Source: Paralichthys olivaceus
Lineage: Eukaryota > Chordata > Actinopteri > Pleuronectiformes > Paralichthyidae
Assembly: GCF_024713975.1 (NCBI RefSeq)
Contig: NC_091109.1
Coordinates: forward strand, 18,419,260-18,483,259
Direction of reading: 5' to 3'
Length of the DNA stretch: 64,000 nt
Shown: positions 1 to 12,130 of the stretch, piece after piece
Numbering within the stretch: the first letter of the stretch is position 1
Layout: each line of letters opens with the position of its first letter
Program-made: the position numbers and the translations under genes
Notes under the pieces: model-generated
What the model was told of the DNA's origin: nothing
The model's database searches: none
Seen by the model: the letters and a program-made list of their open reading frames with translations, nothing else

Positions 1-416
1 CTTCCGGAGCTGCTCGGCTGTCAAATATAATAATTCTGGTTATAAAATAATAATTTAATGATGAATCTCATCATGAAAACATCAACTGCAGGATGAAAGT
101 AGTTTGACTTGTTCAGATGAAGAAGTGGGAATCATTGCTGCCAGCGTTTTATTACAGTAGAAGAAATAATACAAATCGATGGCAGCCCAGACTATAAACA
201 TGTCAAACAAAACATGGCATATATATAAAGTATAAAATAAAAAAGCATGAAAATGAAATCACATAAAAAAAGTAAAGTTATACAACAACACAAAGTGTGA
301 AAAATTAAAAATATTCTAAAATAATGAATATAAAGAACAAGAGCACTTCTGTGTTCATGATATGACTCTCCAGTTTCCTGTGTCTCTGTCTATAAAGACA
401 CTTCAGCAAGGTGTGG
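1..416. other. AT-rich non-coding DNA
   Basis: No open frame, splice pattern or RNA gene was recognised. The stretch is AT-rich with short A runs and ends at the edge of the 41-bp minisatellite. Confidence 0.6.
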
Positions 417-1587
417 GATGAGTACTTTTACTTGTAGCGGGGGATTTTTAAACATGGACTGAGTACTTTTACTTGTAGCGGGGGATTTTTAAACATGGAC
501 TGAGTACTTTTACTTGTAGTGAGGGATTTTTAAACATGGACTGAGTACTTTTACTTGTAGCGGGGGATTTTTAAACATGGACTGAGTACTTTTACTTGTA
601 GAGAGGGATTTTTAAACATGGACTGAGTACTTTTACTTGTAGTGGGGGATTTTTTAAACATGGACTGAGTATTTTTACTTGTAATGAGGGATTTTTAAAC
701 ATGGACTGAGTACTTTTACTTGTAGCGGGGGATTTTTAAACATGGACTGAGTACTTTTACTCGTAGAGAGGGATTTTTAAACATGGACTGAGTACTTTTA
801 CTTGTAGTGGGGGATTTTTTAAACATGGACTGAGTACTTTTACTTGTAATGAGGGATTTTTAAATATGGACTGAGTACTTTTACTTGTAGTGAGGGATTT
901 TTTAAACATGGACTGAGTACTTTTACTTGTAGTGAGGGATTTTTAAATATGGACTGAGTACTTTTACTTGTAGCGGGGGATTTTTAAACATGGAATGAGT
1001 ACCTTTACTTGTAGAGAGGGATTTTTAAACATGGACTGAGTACCTTTACTTGTAGAGAGGGATTTTTAAACATGGACTGAGTACTTTTACTTGTAGCGGG
1101 GGATTTTTAAACATGGACTGAGTACTTTTACTTGTAGTGAGGGATTTTTAAACATGGACTGAGTACTTTTACTTGTAGTGAGGGATTTTTAAACATGGAC
1201 TGAGTACTTTTACTTGTAGAGAGGGATTTTTAAACATGGACTGAGTACTTTTACTTGTAGTGGGAGATTTTTAAGCATGGACTGAGTACTTTTACTTGTA
1301 GTGGGAGATTTTTAAACATGGACTGAGTACTGTTACTTGTAGTGAGGGATTTTTAAACATGGACTGAGTACTTTTACTCGTAGTGGGGGATTTTTAAACA
1401 TGGACTGAGTACTTTTACTTGTAGTGGGAGATTTTTAAGCATGGACTGAGTACTTTTACTTGTAGTGGGAGATTTTTAAACATGGACTGAGTACTGTTAC
1501 TTGTAGTGAGGGATTTTTAAACATGGACTGAGTACTTTTACTTGTAGTGAGGGATTTTTAAACATGGACTGAGTACTCTTACTCGAG
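417..1587. repeat. 41-bp minisatellite, about 28 copies
   Basis: The unit contains GAGTACTTTTACTTGTAG, then a G-rich step, then GATTTTTAAACATGGACT. It recurs every 41 bp with little drift. The variable bases cluster after TTGTAG (CGGGGG, TGAGGG, AGAGGG, TGGGAG). Some variants recur together as higher-order blocks, for example the TGGGAG copies near 1260-1320 and 1420-1490. The array ends in GAGTAAAGGATCTGAATAC (about 1584-1602), which resembles the terminus of a repeat very common in teleosts. The array therefore probably grew from one end of such an element. It has no spacers and is not a CRISPR array. Confidence 0.95.
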
Positions 1588-2006
1588 TAAAGGATCTGAA
1601 TACTTGTCCCACTATGGTCAGGGACATGTTTCGTTCATCTGGACGGATGGAAGAGGAACCCTGTCCTCCTGAGGACGCTCACTCTGTGGTCCAGTCATAG
1701 ACTGTATATAAAGAGTAGAAACAGCTGGAGGTTGTTGTGCAGGACTCGATGTGTGAATGATTCACCAGCTTGTTTTCTTCACTTCTTCTGTGTTTGAGCT
1801 GAACGCGACACTTTCCAACTTTCTTCACTGAAGCTCAGGTGAAGTTTCCACGTTTAAATCCTGAAGCTTTAACTTTTTAATCTCATTCAAACTTTATTCC
1901 TCTGGGTTCCGCTCTCACACCATATATGGTAAGGACTTCCCGGGCTGTGCGCACTACGTCACACTGCGTCACATCCGCTTCTTCCTTTCCGGTCCGCTCC
2001 GTCAAC
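1588..2006 (+). promoter_or_regulatory. rpl22l1 upstream region with 5'TOP-like tract
   Basis: The 420 bases before the rpl22l1 start codon hold a repeat-like phrase (GACTGTATATAAA near 1699), then two CRE-like ACGTCA/GCGTCA steps near 1953-1970. A pyrimidine tract, CTTCTTCCTTTCC, lies at about 1978-1990. Ribosomal-protein mRNAs typically begin in such a terminal oligopyrimidine tract, so transcription probably starts there, about 20-30 nt before the ATG. This start is inferred, not shown. Confidence 0.55.
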
Positions 2007-3793
2007 ATGGCGCCGGTGAGTCCTCCTCTCTCCCGCGGACTTTACTTCATTTAACGCTTATTTCTGAGATTCCGTGTGTTTCTATGTGTTTCCATGTGTT
2101 TCCATCGACTGTTGCCAACAAACATTTGAATCAAATGAAGTTTTAAAAGTTTTAAATCGTGTTTGTCGCCACGTTTGCTTCCACGTGCTCCACTTGACAG
2201 GAGTCCGTAGAAAAACGACGCGTTTAATGTAAAGTCGCTGTTTCTCTCGCAGACTGTTTTAAAATGTGCAATTTACAGTTAATCATCATGTACTGTAACG
2301 TTCACTAGTTAATTCGGCATGTGTTTTTATCAGCTAACTGATTAATAGGTCCAGGAATTAAACACTTTAACAGCAAATGTCTCACTCGAATGAATGGGAA
2401 AGTTGGACTGTTGGACCTCACTGTATTTATAATTAGGTGATAGAACACTGATTAATACAATTTAGATTAATACAATTTATCAATACAACTGATTAATAAA
2501 ACATTGAGTTGTTTCTTTAAACTCACGTTTTCACTTCTCACGTTTAAAAGGTTTAATGTGTCTGTTTTTAAATGTTTTCCATTTTTCTTTGTGACTTGTA
2601 TTATCTCTAATATTATTCACTCTAGAGTAATCTGTGTTTAATGTGTTTGTTAAAGAGAAAATATGGAATATTGAGCAATAAAGAGACAAATGAGTCATTT
2701 ATGTAATTGTAGCAGCAGCAGATGATATCAGAAGAAATTATTAAATCGTTAAGATCAAACTTTATTGACCCCACACTGGGTACATCCCTTGTTACAGCAG
2801 AATGAGGTGGACGAGAGAAAACAAATAGAAAAGTCAACAGAATAATAATTTAAAAAACAGAATATGTACTTAATATGATGTCTCTATATTTATCTGCTAA
2901 AACTAAATGTGATTAAGAAATAAATCGTCATGCGTGGTTACCAGCCGAAGAATGGAAATGTGATGGATTATTTAATATATTGACATTTAACCCGCACCGA
3001 ACTCTGAAACTGCGTTAGAGGACATTTTTTTTAACGTCACATTATTTCTGATCTTGTCGCTGGTGTTTTTTCCATCACAGATAAAACCGAAGAGACCAAC
3101 TGTTGGTAAAAGATCCAAAAAGGGAGCTGCCTGGAAGTTCACCTTGGACCTGACCCACCCTGTGGAGGACGGGATCCTGGACTCTGCAAACTTTGTAAGT
3201 CTTCACTGCTGTTGTTGACCTGGGTCAGTTAAAGAAATAAAGATAAAGCTGTGCTGTTCTAATCAGAATTGTTACCTGACAGCCTTGTCTGTCCCATTGG
3301 AAACCAACAGGTTAATGTAGTGATCGTTACGAGCCGTTAACCCCGTGTGTGGACTAGGGCTCCCTTCCCTAGCTCCAAATTTACTAGGGTTCTCTTCCCT
3401 AGTGCGTCACTGTGCTCTGTTCAATAGGAAACCTACCTCAAAGAGAGGATAAAGGTCAATGGAAAGACGGGGAATCTTGGTAACATCGTCCAGGTCGGCC
3501 GCATGAAGAACAAGATCAACGTCTCGTCTGAGAAGCAGTTCTCCAAAAGGTGAGACGGGACGTCCTGCAACTCCTCCACCTCCGAGGAACCTGTTATTTA
3601 TTTTTTAACCTGGCGTTGATGAAAATCTGTTAAATACACTCTGTCCAGGTATCTGAAGTATCTGACCAAAAAGTACCTGAAGAAGAACAACCTTCGTGAC
3701 TGGCTCAGAGTGGTGGCGTCGGACAAGGAGACGTACGAGCTGCGTTACTTCCAGATCAGTCAGGACGACGAGGAGTCCGAGGCAGACGAGTAA
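2007..3793 (+). CDS. rpl22l1: 60S ribosomal protein L22-like 1 (eL22 paralogue), 4 coding exons
   Basis: Coding exons are 2007-2015, 3081-3194, about 3428-3549 and 3649-3793, all with GT-AG introns and consistent phases, giving 129 aa. The protein starts [18 protein letters not shown] and carries the eL22 signatures [41 protein letters not shown] and [16 protein letters not shown]. It ends in an acidic tail, EESEADE. The phrases LGNIVQV and [19 protein letters not shown] match RPL22L1 better than RPL22. Family knowledge: it can replace or modulate eL22 in the large ribosomal subunit and has RNA-binding regulatory roles. The tiny first exon (MAP) directly after a TOP tract is typical of the family. 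The third-exon start may be off by one base. slc7a14 lies downstream on the same strand, as in human 3q26.2. Confidence 0.95.
2016..3080 (+). other. rpl22l1 intron 1 with a LINE-tail-like fragment
   Basis: This is the largest rpl22l1 intron. Around 2752-2806 the sequence ATCAAACTTTATTGACCCC and its continuation resemble, in reverse complement, the 3' tail of teleost LINE or SINE copies (a stretch ending in GTCAATAAAGTTT). The fragment is short and the family is not certain. No box C/D or H/ACA snoRNA was convincing. The rest is AT-rich. Confidence 0.4.
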
Positions 3794-3851
3794 ACGGCGG
3801 CAGCGGAGCGACGCGGGTGTCTGTGTGTCAGCAGGTGCAGCAAGACACAAG

Positions 3852-3857
3852 AATAAA
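3852..3857 (+). terminator. rpl22l1 poly(A) signal
   Basis: A canonical AATAAA sits about 60 bases after the rpl22l1 stop codon (TAA, 3791-3793), followed by a GT/T-rich stretch (TGTCCTGGTTTTTATTTTGG). That is the expected layout of a cleavage site at roughly 3870-3880. Confidence 0.75.
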
Positions 3858-4205
3858 TGTGGAAAACAAAGTTTTCTGTCCTGGTTTTTATTTTGGTGTT
3901 TAAAAATAAGATAAAATGATGCTCCTGAATACACGGCGTTGTAAAGAACCACCTTTAACAACACATGACAAGTGTGATCCTGACAAGTTCCTGGAATGAA
4001 TCGATGTGTTTAAACACATGGAGACAGTAGATGTGCGTTTGTTTAGATCGTTTAAACAACACATTGACTTTATTATTTACATTATAAAGGATCAAGATAA
4101 GTGATCATGTGACTGACAGGTAAATAGCGACATTTGACACGTTCTCGTTCAAACACTGGACTTGATTTACAAGTGATGACGTCAGTAACTCGTGCACCGA
4201 ACTCG

Positions 4206-4238
4206 TGCACTTCATGAACACTTAGTTCATGAAGTGCA
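4206..4238. repeat. Perfect inverted repeat, 14-bp arms, 5-nt loop
   Basis: The left arm TGCACTTCATGAAC (4206-4219) is the exact reverse complement of the right arm at 4225-4238, separated by ACTTA. Either strand could form a stable hairpin. It lies about 400 bp beyond the rpl22l1 poly(A) signal, outside any gene I can trace. Confidence 0.85.
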
Positions 4239-5351
4239 TCAAACTCAGGAGAACTTCTCACTTTGACCTTCTTCAAGTAGAATGGTGCAGTACTCTAAAT
4301 GTCCACTAGGCAGAGTTGCACACGTGTCTGCTCAGCACATAAACTGAAAAAGAGACTGAAGGTAAAACAGCTGGAACATCACTGAGTTGAATCTATACAT
4401 TTCTACCAAGGCCCCTGACATTTGATCAAGCTGCAGCAAATAACTCACAAATATCTGATTTTAATTCTTCAACATTCATGAATTATTCTCAGAAATCAGT
4501 TTAAATGTAGAAAAACAAACTTTCATGATGTTAAAGAAAGTGAAAAAGGATTCTTTGATTTTCTTTAGTAGCTTTTGCATCAGCCAGCGAATAATCAAAC
4601 CAAAGGAATGATAGATTTAAACATGAGGGGAGTTTTCACTCTGAACAGAAAATGTTCATACAACTGAATTGAGGCCACTGAAAACAGATGTCTGAATTTA
4701 AATGTTCAATCCTTTAGCTCTTCTTTGGAAGTGTAATAGTTTCTTTTCAGTTGTAGAATCGGACGTTGAAAAGGCCTAAAAACCAAAACACTAATCTTTA
4801 GCTGTGAATGTAGAACAAACAGAAAAAGCATCTGTCTCCAGAAGCAGCAACTTGAGTGTTTGACACACAAACATATAAATGAATTAATAATTAAAGTCCT
4901 TTAAATTATAATCTAACATGTGCCACAACTACTAAAACTTCACACTGACAAATCTATTTCTTTGCATCATGTTTGAGCAGAGCAACTGGAATAAAGCAGA
5001 AAAGTGAACAGTAAGATAAATGCAAAATAAAGGGATCGCTTGATCCTACGTGCACGACATAAGTTTCAATATCATATGGAAAAAGATTTTGCTTTTTAAA
5101 AGATAATACTAACAGTAATAAGCCCCCCCCCCCTTATTATTGTTAGTGTTATCTGTACTTTTTCTTGTGACCCTGTTTTAGTCTGACAACAGAAATAAAA
5201 AATCAAAACGTTAGCAGAGAGAAGAAAAGCCCGTCACACAATCTCCTCTTCATCGCTCAGTCTTTTTTCTGCTGCTAGGAATCACCTCAGGCTGCCGACG
5301 AAGATCTTCATTCCCTTAAACTGAAAAGGATGCTTTGCTTTGCCCCTGTTC

Positions 5352-5353
<2 letters not shown>

Positions 5354-5388
<35 letters not shown>
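5354..5388. repeat. (TG)n microsatellite
   Basis: A pure TG run of about 17 units in the rpl22l1-slc7a14 intergenic region. The Cys/Val-rich frames over it are artefacts. Confidence 0.9.
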
Positions 5389-6111
5389 TGGATCCACTCC
5401 CGCTCACTCATCTGTTGTGTATAAAGCACGCAGCCTCAGGAATGCCTCCACCTTTAGCTGCTCTGACGACGTCTCAACTCACTGGATTTTATTTTATTTC
5501 ACTCTCTCTCAGTAGTTTACAGTTACACGTTTAAAGACACGAGCATGTGACGGGGAACATTTAGAAATACTGGGAAAAAAAAAAGTTCTTTAGGAATAAA
5601 GAAAAGAAAATGTGAAAGCACCAGAGGTAAAGATTAAGAAGAGCAGAATAACAGTTAAAATAAATAAATAGGATTCATCTGTAAAATAATACAGCTCTGT
5701 CGAATGTTAAAATAAATATAGATTGAATCCCCAACCTCATAAAGTGGCTTAGTTACAGGTAAAAGTTTTTAACGTCATAACGTCCAGTTTGTAACATTGA
5801 CAATTAAATTCAACAAGAAGACGAATCTCCTCCAGGAAGCCGACGCTTCTGTGAACGTTCTGAGAGAAACGTTTCTGCACGGTGACTCAAAATAAAAGCT
5901 CCAGACCGAACACAGGCAGAGGTCAGAGGTCGCAGGTTCTGTTGTTGTAATCCGACACAAAGAGTCCGATGACAGCCGGGACCGTCTCCTCTGACATTCT
6001 GATTGGTCGATGGTTGATCAGCCACTGATGGAAAGTTCTTACTCTCACGTTTAACCTTAAAACTCCCAAAACCCAAATCTATTGGTTTACCCATCATTGA
6101 TGAGCCTGATC

Positions 6112-6112
<1 letters not shown>

Positions 6113-6146
<34 letters not shown>

Positions 6147-6216
6147 GGTTGGTTCCCACCCCTGCATACAAACAGCAGCTGCAGCTCAGTTGACACACAC
6201 ACACACACACACACAC
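6113..6216. repeat. Two (CA)n microsatellites
   Basis: CA runs at about 6113-6144 and 6194-6216 are separated by 50 bases of unique sequence that includes a CAGCTGCAGCTCAG step. Both lie in intergenic DNA. Confidence 0.9.
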
Positions 6217-6484
6217 CTGTCCCCTCCAGTAAATGAAAGATCAGTCTGCTCACTGCTGAATATTTTATCGGCCTGGTCACATGGTGTCAGGTCTGAACGG
6301 TTAACGCTGCCGTCTTCACCAGTTCCTGCAGGTGACGGAGGATCAGGAGGAAACAACGAGTCCCGGTGAATCTACCTGTCTGCTCAGGTGCGTGTCTACG
6401 AACTGCATGCTGGGTGTTTTTAATAATCATCATTCATTGACCTCCAACTGTCTCTGCTCACCACTCTCTGACATCACGTGCAGC

Positions 6485-6947
6485 TGGGGTGTGTGTCTCT
6501 GTGTGTGTGTGTCTCTCTGTGTGTGTGTGTGTGTCTCTCTCTCTGTGTGTGTGTGTGTGTGTGTGTCTCTCTCTGTGTGTGTCTCTCTGAGTGTGTGTTT
6601 GTGTCTCTCTGTGTGTGTCTGTGTGTCTCTCTCTCTGTGTGTGTCTCTCTGTGTGTGTGTGTCTCTGTGTGTTTGTGTGTGTGTCTCTCTCTCTGTGTGT
6701 GTCTCTCTGAGTGTGTGTGTGTGTGTTTGTGTCTCTCTGTGTGTGTCTCTGTGTGTGTGTGTGTGTGTGTGTCTCTCTCTCTCTGTGTGTCTCTCTCTGT
6801 GTGTGTCTCTCTCTGTGTGTGTCTCTCTGTGTGTGTGTGTGTCTCTCTCTCTCTCTCTCTCTGTGTGTCTCTGTGTGTGTCTCTCTGAGTGTGTGTGTGT
6901 GTTTGTGTCTCTCTGTGTGTGTCTCTCTGTGTGTGTGTGTGTGTGTT
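6485..6947. repeat. 460-bp compound TGTG/TCTC microsatellite
   Basis: Blocks of (TG)n alternate with (TC)2-8, with occasional GAGTGTG and TTTGTG variants, continuously for about 460 bp. One strand is therefore almost wholly pyrimidine/TG and the other GA/CA. Several long open frames cover it in both directions, but they consist only of Cys-Val-Ser-Leu or Thr-His-Arg-Glu and are not genes. Confidence 0.95.
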
Positions 6948-7430
6948 ACAGTGTGAATCAGTCGCTGCAGATTTCGCTGGTTCGATTCTCGACATGGTTC
7001 AGTTTGAGTTTTACTGCAGTCGTACTTTTCCGTTGTGAAAGTCGATCCTCTGAGTTCATTAATGTTTCAGAGAGCGAGTCTCGCTCCAGTGAGTGAGCAG
7101 AGCAGCTGATAGAGTCGCACCCTCTGACTTTTATTAAGGAGTCTTGTGTTCGTCGCCCTCCCGGAGGTTGTGAGATAAACTTCGATACGAATTCAAGACT
7201 CGATGGCACTTTGATAAAAAGAAGGATCTCCTGTCATGTTGAGCACGAGTTAATACTTTGACATCTGTTTGTTGAACGACTGTTGTTGTCTGTTTCTACA
7301 GAGTCTGGACTTCTGCTTGACTGATGACGAAGCTCCTGATGAGAGTGAAAGAATGATAGAGGGAGCGAGGGAAGAAACGAAGGAGGAGTGAGGAACACGT
7401 TAACAGAACAGGTGAGTGACAGGGGCGGTG

Positions 7431-10400
7431 ATGGCGGCGTGGCTGAGCCGGGTGTCCCTGGGCGACGCCTGGTACAACATGTGCACCCGCCTGCTGCGGA
7501 CTAAGCCAGTGGGCTCCATGGCTCATGGCCCGGACGACCTCACCGAGCTCGGGGACGGGTCGAGGGCCGGACTGGCCAAGGTGCTGACCACGGTGGACTT
7601 GGTGTCGCTGGGCGTGGGCAGCTGTGTCGGCACGGGCATGTATGTGGTCGCTGGGCTGGTTGCCAAGGCCATGGCCGGGCCGGGGGTCATCCTGTCGTTT
7701 ATCATTGCGGCGGTGGCCTCGATACTGTCAGGTGAGACGTCTCAATGGAACCACGGCTGGACTGACCTCCTGCACGACCCCGACTGTGCAGGGACGGAGG
7801 AACCAGCCAATTCAAATGTGCGGTTGTCTTTTAGGTGTGTGCTACGCAGAGTTTGGTGTCCGGGTCCCCAAAACCACCGGCTCAGCCTACACCTACAGCT
7901 ACGTGACGGTCGGAGAGTTTGTGGCGTTCTTCATCGGCTGGAACTTGATCCTGGAGTATCTGATCGGCACGGCGGCGGGGGCCTCGGCTCTCAGCAGCAT
8001 GTTCGACTCTCTGGCCAATCACAGCATCAGTAACTACATGATCACACACCTGGGCACGCTCAGAGGACTCGGTGAGTACCATCAGTGTGTGTGTGTGTGT
8101 GTGTGTCTTTGTGTTTGTAAGAATACAATTATTACGAGTTGTGTGTCTGTCTCAGGTAAAGGTGAGGACACTTACCCAGACCTGCTCGCCCTGTTCATCG
8201 CCCTCCTGGTGACGGCGGTCATCGCTCTCGGCGTGCGTAACTCGGTGGGCTTCAACAATGTCCTCAATGTGGTCAACCTGGTGGTGTGGGTGTTCATGAT
8301 CATCGCCGGACTCTTCTTCCTCTCCGCCGGAAACTGGGAGGGCGGCCGCTTCCTGCCGTACGGCTGGTCAGGGGTGAGGACGCTGAACGTGTTGGAGGCT
8401 ACGAGTGAATACGAGATGAGGTTTAGTGATCAGCTGCTTCTGTTCAGGTGATGCAAGGTGCAGCGACGTGTTTCTACGCCTTCATTGGCTTCGACATCAT
8501 CGCAACGACAGGAGAGGAGGCGAAAGACCCAAACACCTCCATCCCGTACGCCATCACCGCCTCTCTGGTCACCTGCCTCACCGCCTACGTGTCGGTGAGT
8601 GTGTGACAGACCATCTTTTCATTATAGTGTCTGTGTACTCTGAACTCCACTTCCCTCTGTGAAGGTGAGCGTGATCCTGACTCTCATGGTTCCCTACAAC
8701 TTGATCGATGGCTCGGCTCCTCTCATGGAGATGTTCGCGGTGCACGGTTTCCTGTGGGGGAAGTACACGGTGGCTGTGGGCTCCATCGCCGGCCTCACCG
8801 TCTCCCTGCTGGGGTCTTTGTTCCCCATGCCCAGGGTCATCTACGCCATGGCCCGGGACGGACTGCTGTTCAGGTGGGACGCTGAGACACACACGGTGGT
8901 TCAGTCTCTTCTTCCTGTGTGACCCTGTGCTGAATGTGTCTGTAGGTTCCTGTCACACGTCTCTGCTCTCACGCACACTCCCACGGCGGCGTGCTTGGTG
9001 TCGGGGAGCTTCGCGGCCGTGCTCGCTCTGCTGGTGAGCCTCAGGGACCTGATCGAGATGATGTCCATCGGCACGCTGTTGGCCTACACTCTGGTCAGCG
9101 TGTGTGTGCTCCTCCTGCGCTACCAGCCCGACGAACACGCCGACACGCACCAGTTCACCTCCGGTGAGGACGCAGACGACCTGAAGCAGCAGGACGACGG
9201 AGCCATGCCCACAAAAGACGACCAGATGCTGATCGAAGGCTCGGACGGTGACGGAGCTTTGTCCTACCACGCTGGTGGGACTGAGGGAGAGGGAGACGAT
9301 TCTGAGCTCCACACAGGCCAGGCGTCATTGCTGAAAAGGCTTCTGGGAGGTCATTACTACACGCTGAGGTTGCGGGTTGGAATGCCCGACGCGTCAGCCC
9401 GGCCCACGCCTGCCACCGGCCGCATAGTGACCCGATGCACCCTCCTCCTCTTCCTCATGTCCTTCCTCCTGTGGTCCACCGTGATATTTGGCGTTGAGCA
9501 GGGAGCGGGGGCCGGGGCGGTGTTTTCGGGGCTGATGGCCACAGCGATGGTTGGTTCCATGGCGAAGCTTTTGGTTATGATTTTACAACAGCCAGAGAGC
9601 ACACGGAAACTGGCCTACATGGCGCCCTGCGTGCCCTTTGTCCCTGCTGCCGCCATCTTGGTCAACAGCTACCTCATGCTGAAACTGTCTCCCCTCACCT
9701 GGGCCAGGTTCACCGTCTGGTGCCTCATCGGTGAGTTCAGACATTATTGGTTTCAAACAGATTTCTGAAGACGCGTTTATAAGTTGTGCTCTAACGTTGG
9801 TTAATGTTTTAAGGACAATGTGTCAGTCATAGACGTTTATTAGAGACGATTCTTAATTACTCCATTTTGAATGTGAGGGACTGTTGGTCCTTGGCGGAGG
9901 TGTGAAGAACAGACTGTCAGTCTCGGTGTGATCTGGTGAACAGATGATGAAGTGAGGGGCTGGAATCCATGAAGGTGGATAACTCTGCCCAGGTGGACGG
10001 TTTGTCTGTGTCTCCATCTGTCTCAGCTTTCATATGTCTGTCCACCCTCAGGTCTGCTGATCTACGGCTGCTACGGAGTGTGGCACAGCACGCTGGAGCT
10101 GAACGCCCGCGAGCAGCAGGCGCACGCCAGCTCCTACCAGCGCTACGACGACCACCTGGACGACACCTTCTCCCCTGACGACGACATTTGCCCCCAGGAA
10201 CAAGACGAGAGACCCTACCAGGGCTGGTCTGCCCCGGAGGAGAGGGGGTACCAGCACCAGCAGCAGCAGTACGAGGAGCGGAACCAGTACGAGGGCCGAG
10301 AGGGGGAGCGGTGTGAGGACGGTGGTGAGGAGTGTGGATACCAGTCTGCACCAGGACGCCAGCACACAGGCCGAGGTGACGGGTCCAAGGGAAGGACCAA

Positions 10401-10434
10401 TCACGGCTTTGATGCAGGCGAAGAGGACGACTGA
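7431..10434 (+). CDS. slc7a14: Solute carrier SLC7A14 (cationic amino-acid transporter-like), 7 coding exons
   Basis: Coding exons are 7431-7731, 7835-8071, 8156-8373, 8448-8594, 8665-8873, 8946-9730 and 10052-10434. The phases agree and the total is 759 aa, close to the roughly 770 aa of the vertebrate protein. Signatures include [105 protein letters not shown] and [18 protein letters not shown]. These match SLC7A14 rather than SLC7A1-4. There are about 14 membrane segments. A long hydrophilic loop (encoded near 9130-9350) and a charged C-terminal tail rich in Gln, Glu and Arg are also present. Family knowledge: a lysosomal or intracellular-vesicle protein expressed in brain and photoreceptors, with disputed transport activity. 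The start was chosen because the next residues align with the family N-terminus. Introns are short (70-320 bp). Confidence 0.95.
8085..8110. repeat. (GT)n microsatellite in slc7a14 intron 2
   Basis: A short GT run begins about 14 bases after the slc7a14 exon 2 donor. It is the only donor-proximal dinucleotide tract in this window that is GT rather than CA on the sense strand. Confidence 0.85.
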
Positions 10435-12130
10435 ACACGAGAGGTTTTTTCTGTTTTTAACTTCATGTCGAACTGAGGTGAACATGTGAAGAACGAACAG
10501 AAAGACTTATTTAACGTGAGACATTCAATTAAGTCATTTTGAGTTAAGTAGGACCTGGTGTTTGGATGAGCGCTCCCTTACCATCAGCCAGCTGCACTTC
10601 CTGGTCTGGGCGGGGCTTAACTCTACAACGAAACGACAACTTCCTCTGCAAATACAAACCCGGAGCTGTCAGCCAATGACATTTAGCGGTGAAGCCTCAG
10701 TCGACTCAGTGTGTCGGAGCCTGGACGTCAGGTGAGCGCCATCGACAGGCTCCTCCCATGGTAGATGTTTCACTGAATGAGATCCGCACACACAGAACTT
10801 CCGAATTCACATTTTGCAAATAAAAAAACACGACGCACTGCCCCCTGGTGTTCAGGTCCTCATTTCTGAGGACGAGCACAACGCACGCAGCACATGTTGC
10901 TAAAAGCAGGTGGAACTCCAAACATGGCCGACCTTGTAGGATTTCAAGTTTTCTTTGCAGGTGACATTTTTCTCGTTATTTCTTGTGGCTGCTCATCGTT
11001 CTCTTTCTCTCTGAGACCCTGAACGCCTCATAATAAGTCGACTGTCGGTCTGGTTTGGTTTGTGTGCGTTGTTTACAGTCGTATCACTTAGTTTGAACTT
11101 CTCAAAATCTTTATCGGGACTTTCTGAAGCCCTGAACGTCACTTGTGGTTTTTTCTTTCGAGTGAATGGCGTTTAAAGTGTTTGTGTTTCTCTGAGTCGG
11201 CAACAACAGACTTGTTGTATTTCTTCGTGTTGGAGGAATAAATGTGTCTTTCTGAGTGAAATGATTTATCCCGAGACTCTTTATTAGTTCAGGTTATTCA
11301 ACTTTAATTAGTCGAGCACCAGACAAAAGCTTTTACTGCAGCTACAAAGATATTTGATATTGTGAATATGATTTTTTTTTTTAATGGCAAAACATGACAA
11401 CACGTTTTTATTGGTTAAATAATACTTTGTCAGAAGCTCTAAAACAAGTTTAATACTTTTAAACCAAAAAGAACTGAAGCTACATAGAAGACACAGAATG
11501 AAATAAAAGTAAAATAAAGAACAGTAACATATGGCAGGTTCCGTTAAAGCGTGTTCTGACCTCGTCTAACTCCGCAGACAGGAAGTGTACTTGTGTCTGA
11601 ATCGCAGGTCAGGGTCGGTTCTCTTCCTGTCTGTGCAACATGCTGACATCAGCTGAAGATTCTGTTAATACAGCAAATAAAGCAAAGTTTATAAGAACCC
11701 GAGTGAAACCCACTCAAGTGATCGTCGTCCGATAAAGACAAATATTTCAATAGATCTGGATTAGATTGATCTTTTTTATTTATTTTATTTAATTGTTCAA
11801 ACGGTTGAACGATCACAAGTTTCACACGGTTTCCAAATTTTAAATATTACCGTCTGAGCCATCAGTGTTAAGATGAAACTATAATAACGACTCACAAAAT
11901 GTCTCGTTTGAGTCAGAATCTGCAGAAGTGATTTGAACTTAACAGAGTTTTACTTTGAAAACTGTGAAACGTTAACTATAATCTCATTTAACTGGCTCCA
12001 CCCAGTGAGATTCAGTTCAACCAATGAGATTATGTAGATGTAAAGCACACACCACGGTTACTGAGGAAAGGAAACATCTAAAAGCACAACTGGATGAACG
12101 TGAACAGCCGTTGGAACGACACCCAGACTT
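10435..12130. other. Convergent intergenic region slc7a14-cldn11 (3' UTRs)
   Basis: slc7a14 (+) and cldn11 (-) converge here, so the region should hold both 3' UTRs. Plus-strand AATAAA hexamers occur near 10819 and 11239. Minus-strand signals (TTTATT on the plus strand) occur near 11405 and 11775. No further exon or RNA gene was recognised. Confidence 0.5.

Larger units (their letters stand above)
3880..7430. other. rpl22l1-slc7a14 intergenic region
   Basis: No conserved exon was found in these 3.5 kb. They hold an inverted repeat (4206-4238), a poly-C run near 5125-5136, TG, CA and mixed TG/TC microsatellites, and AT-rich filler. A non-coding first exon of slc7a14 could lie here, for example just before 7411 where CAG|GTGAGT looks like a donor, but this is not secure. 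EIF5A2, next to RPL22L1 in human, is not present. Confidence 0.5.

Noticed and set aside
417-1587. Possible CRISPR-like array
   Set aside because: Units are directly adjacent with no unique spacers and the genome is vertebrate, so it is a minisatellite.
6332-7096. Long open frames on both strands, up to 254 codons
   Set aside because: They translate only the TG/TC microsatellite (Cys-Val-Ser-Leu or Thr-His-Arg-Glu runs). There is no conserved domain or splice context.
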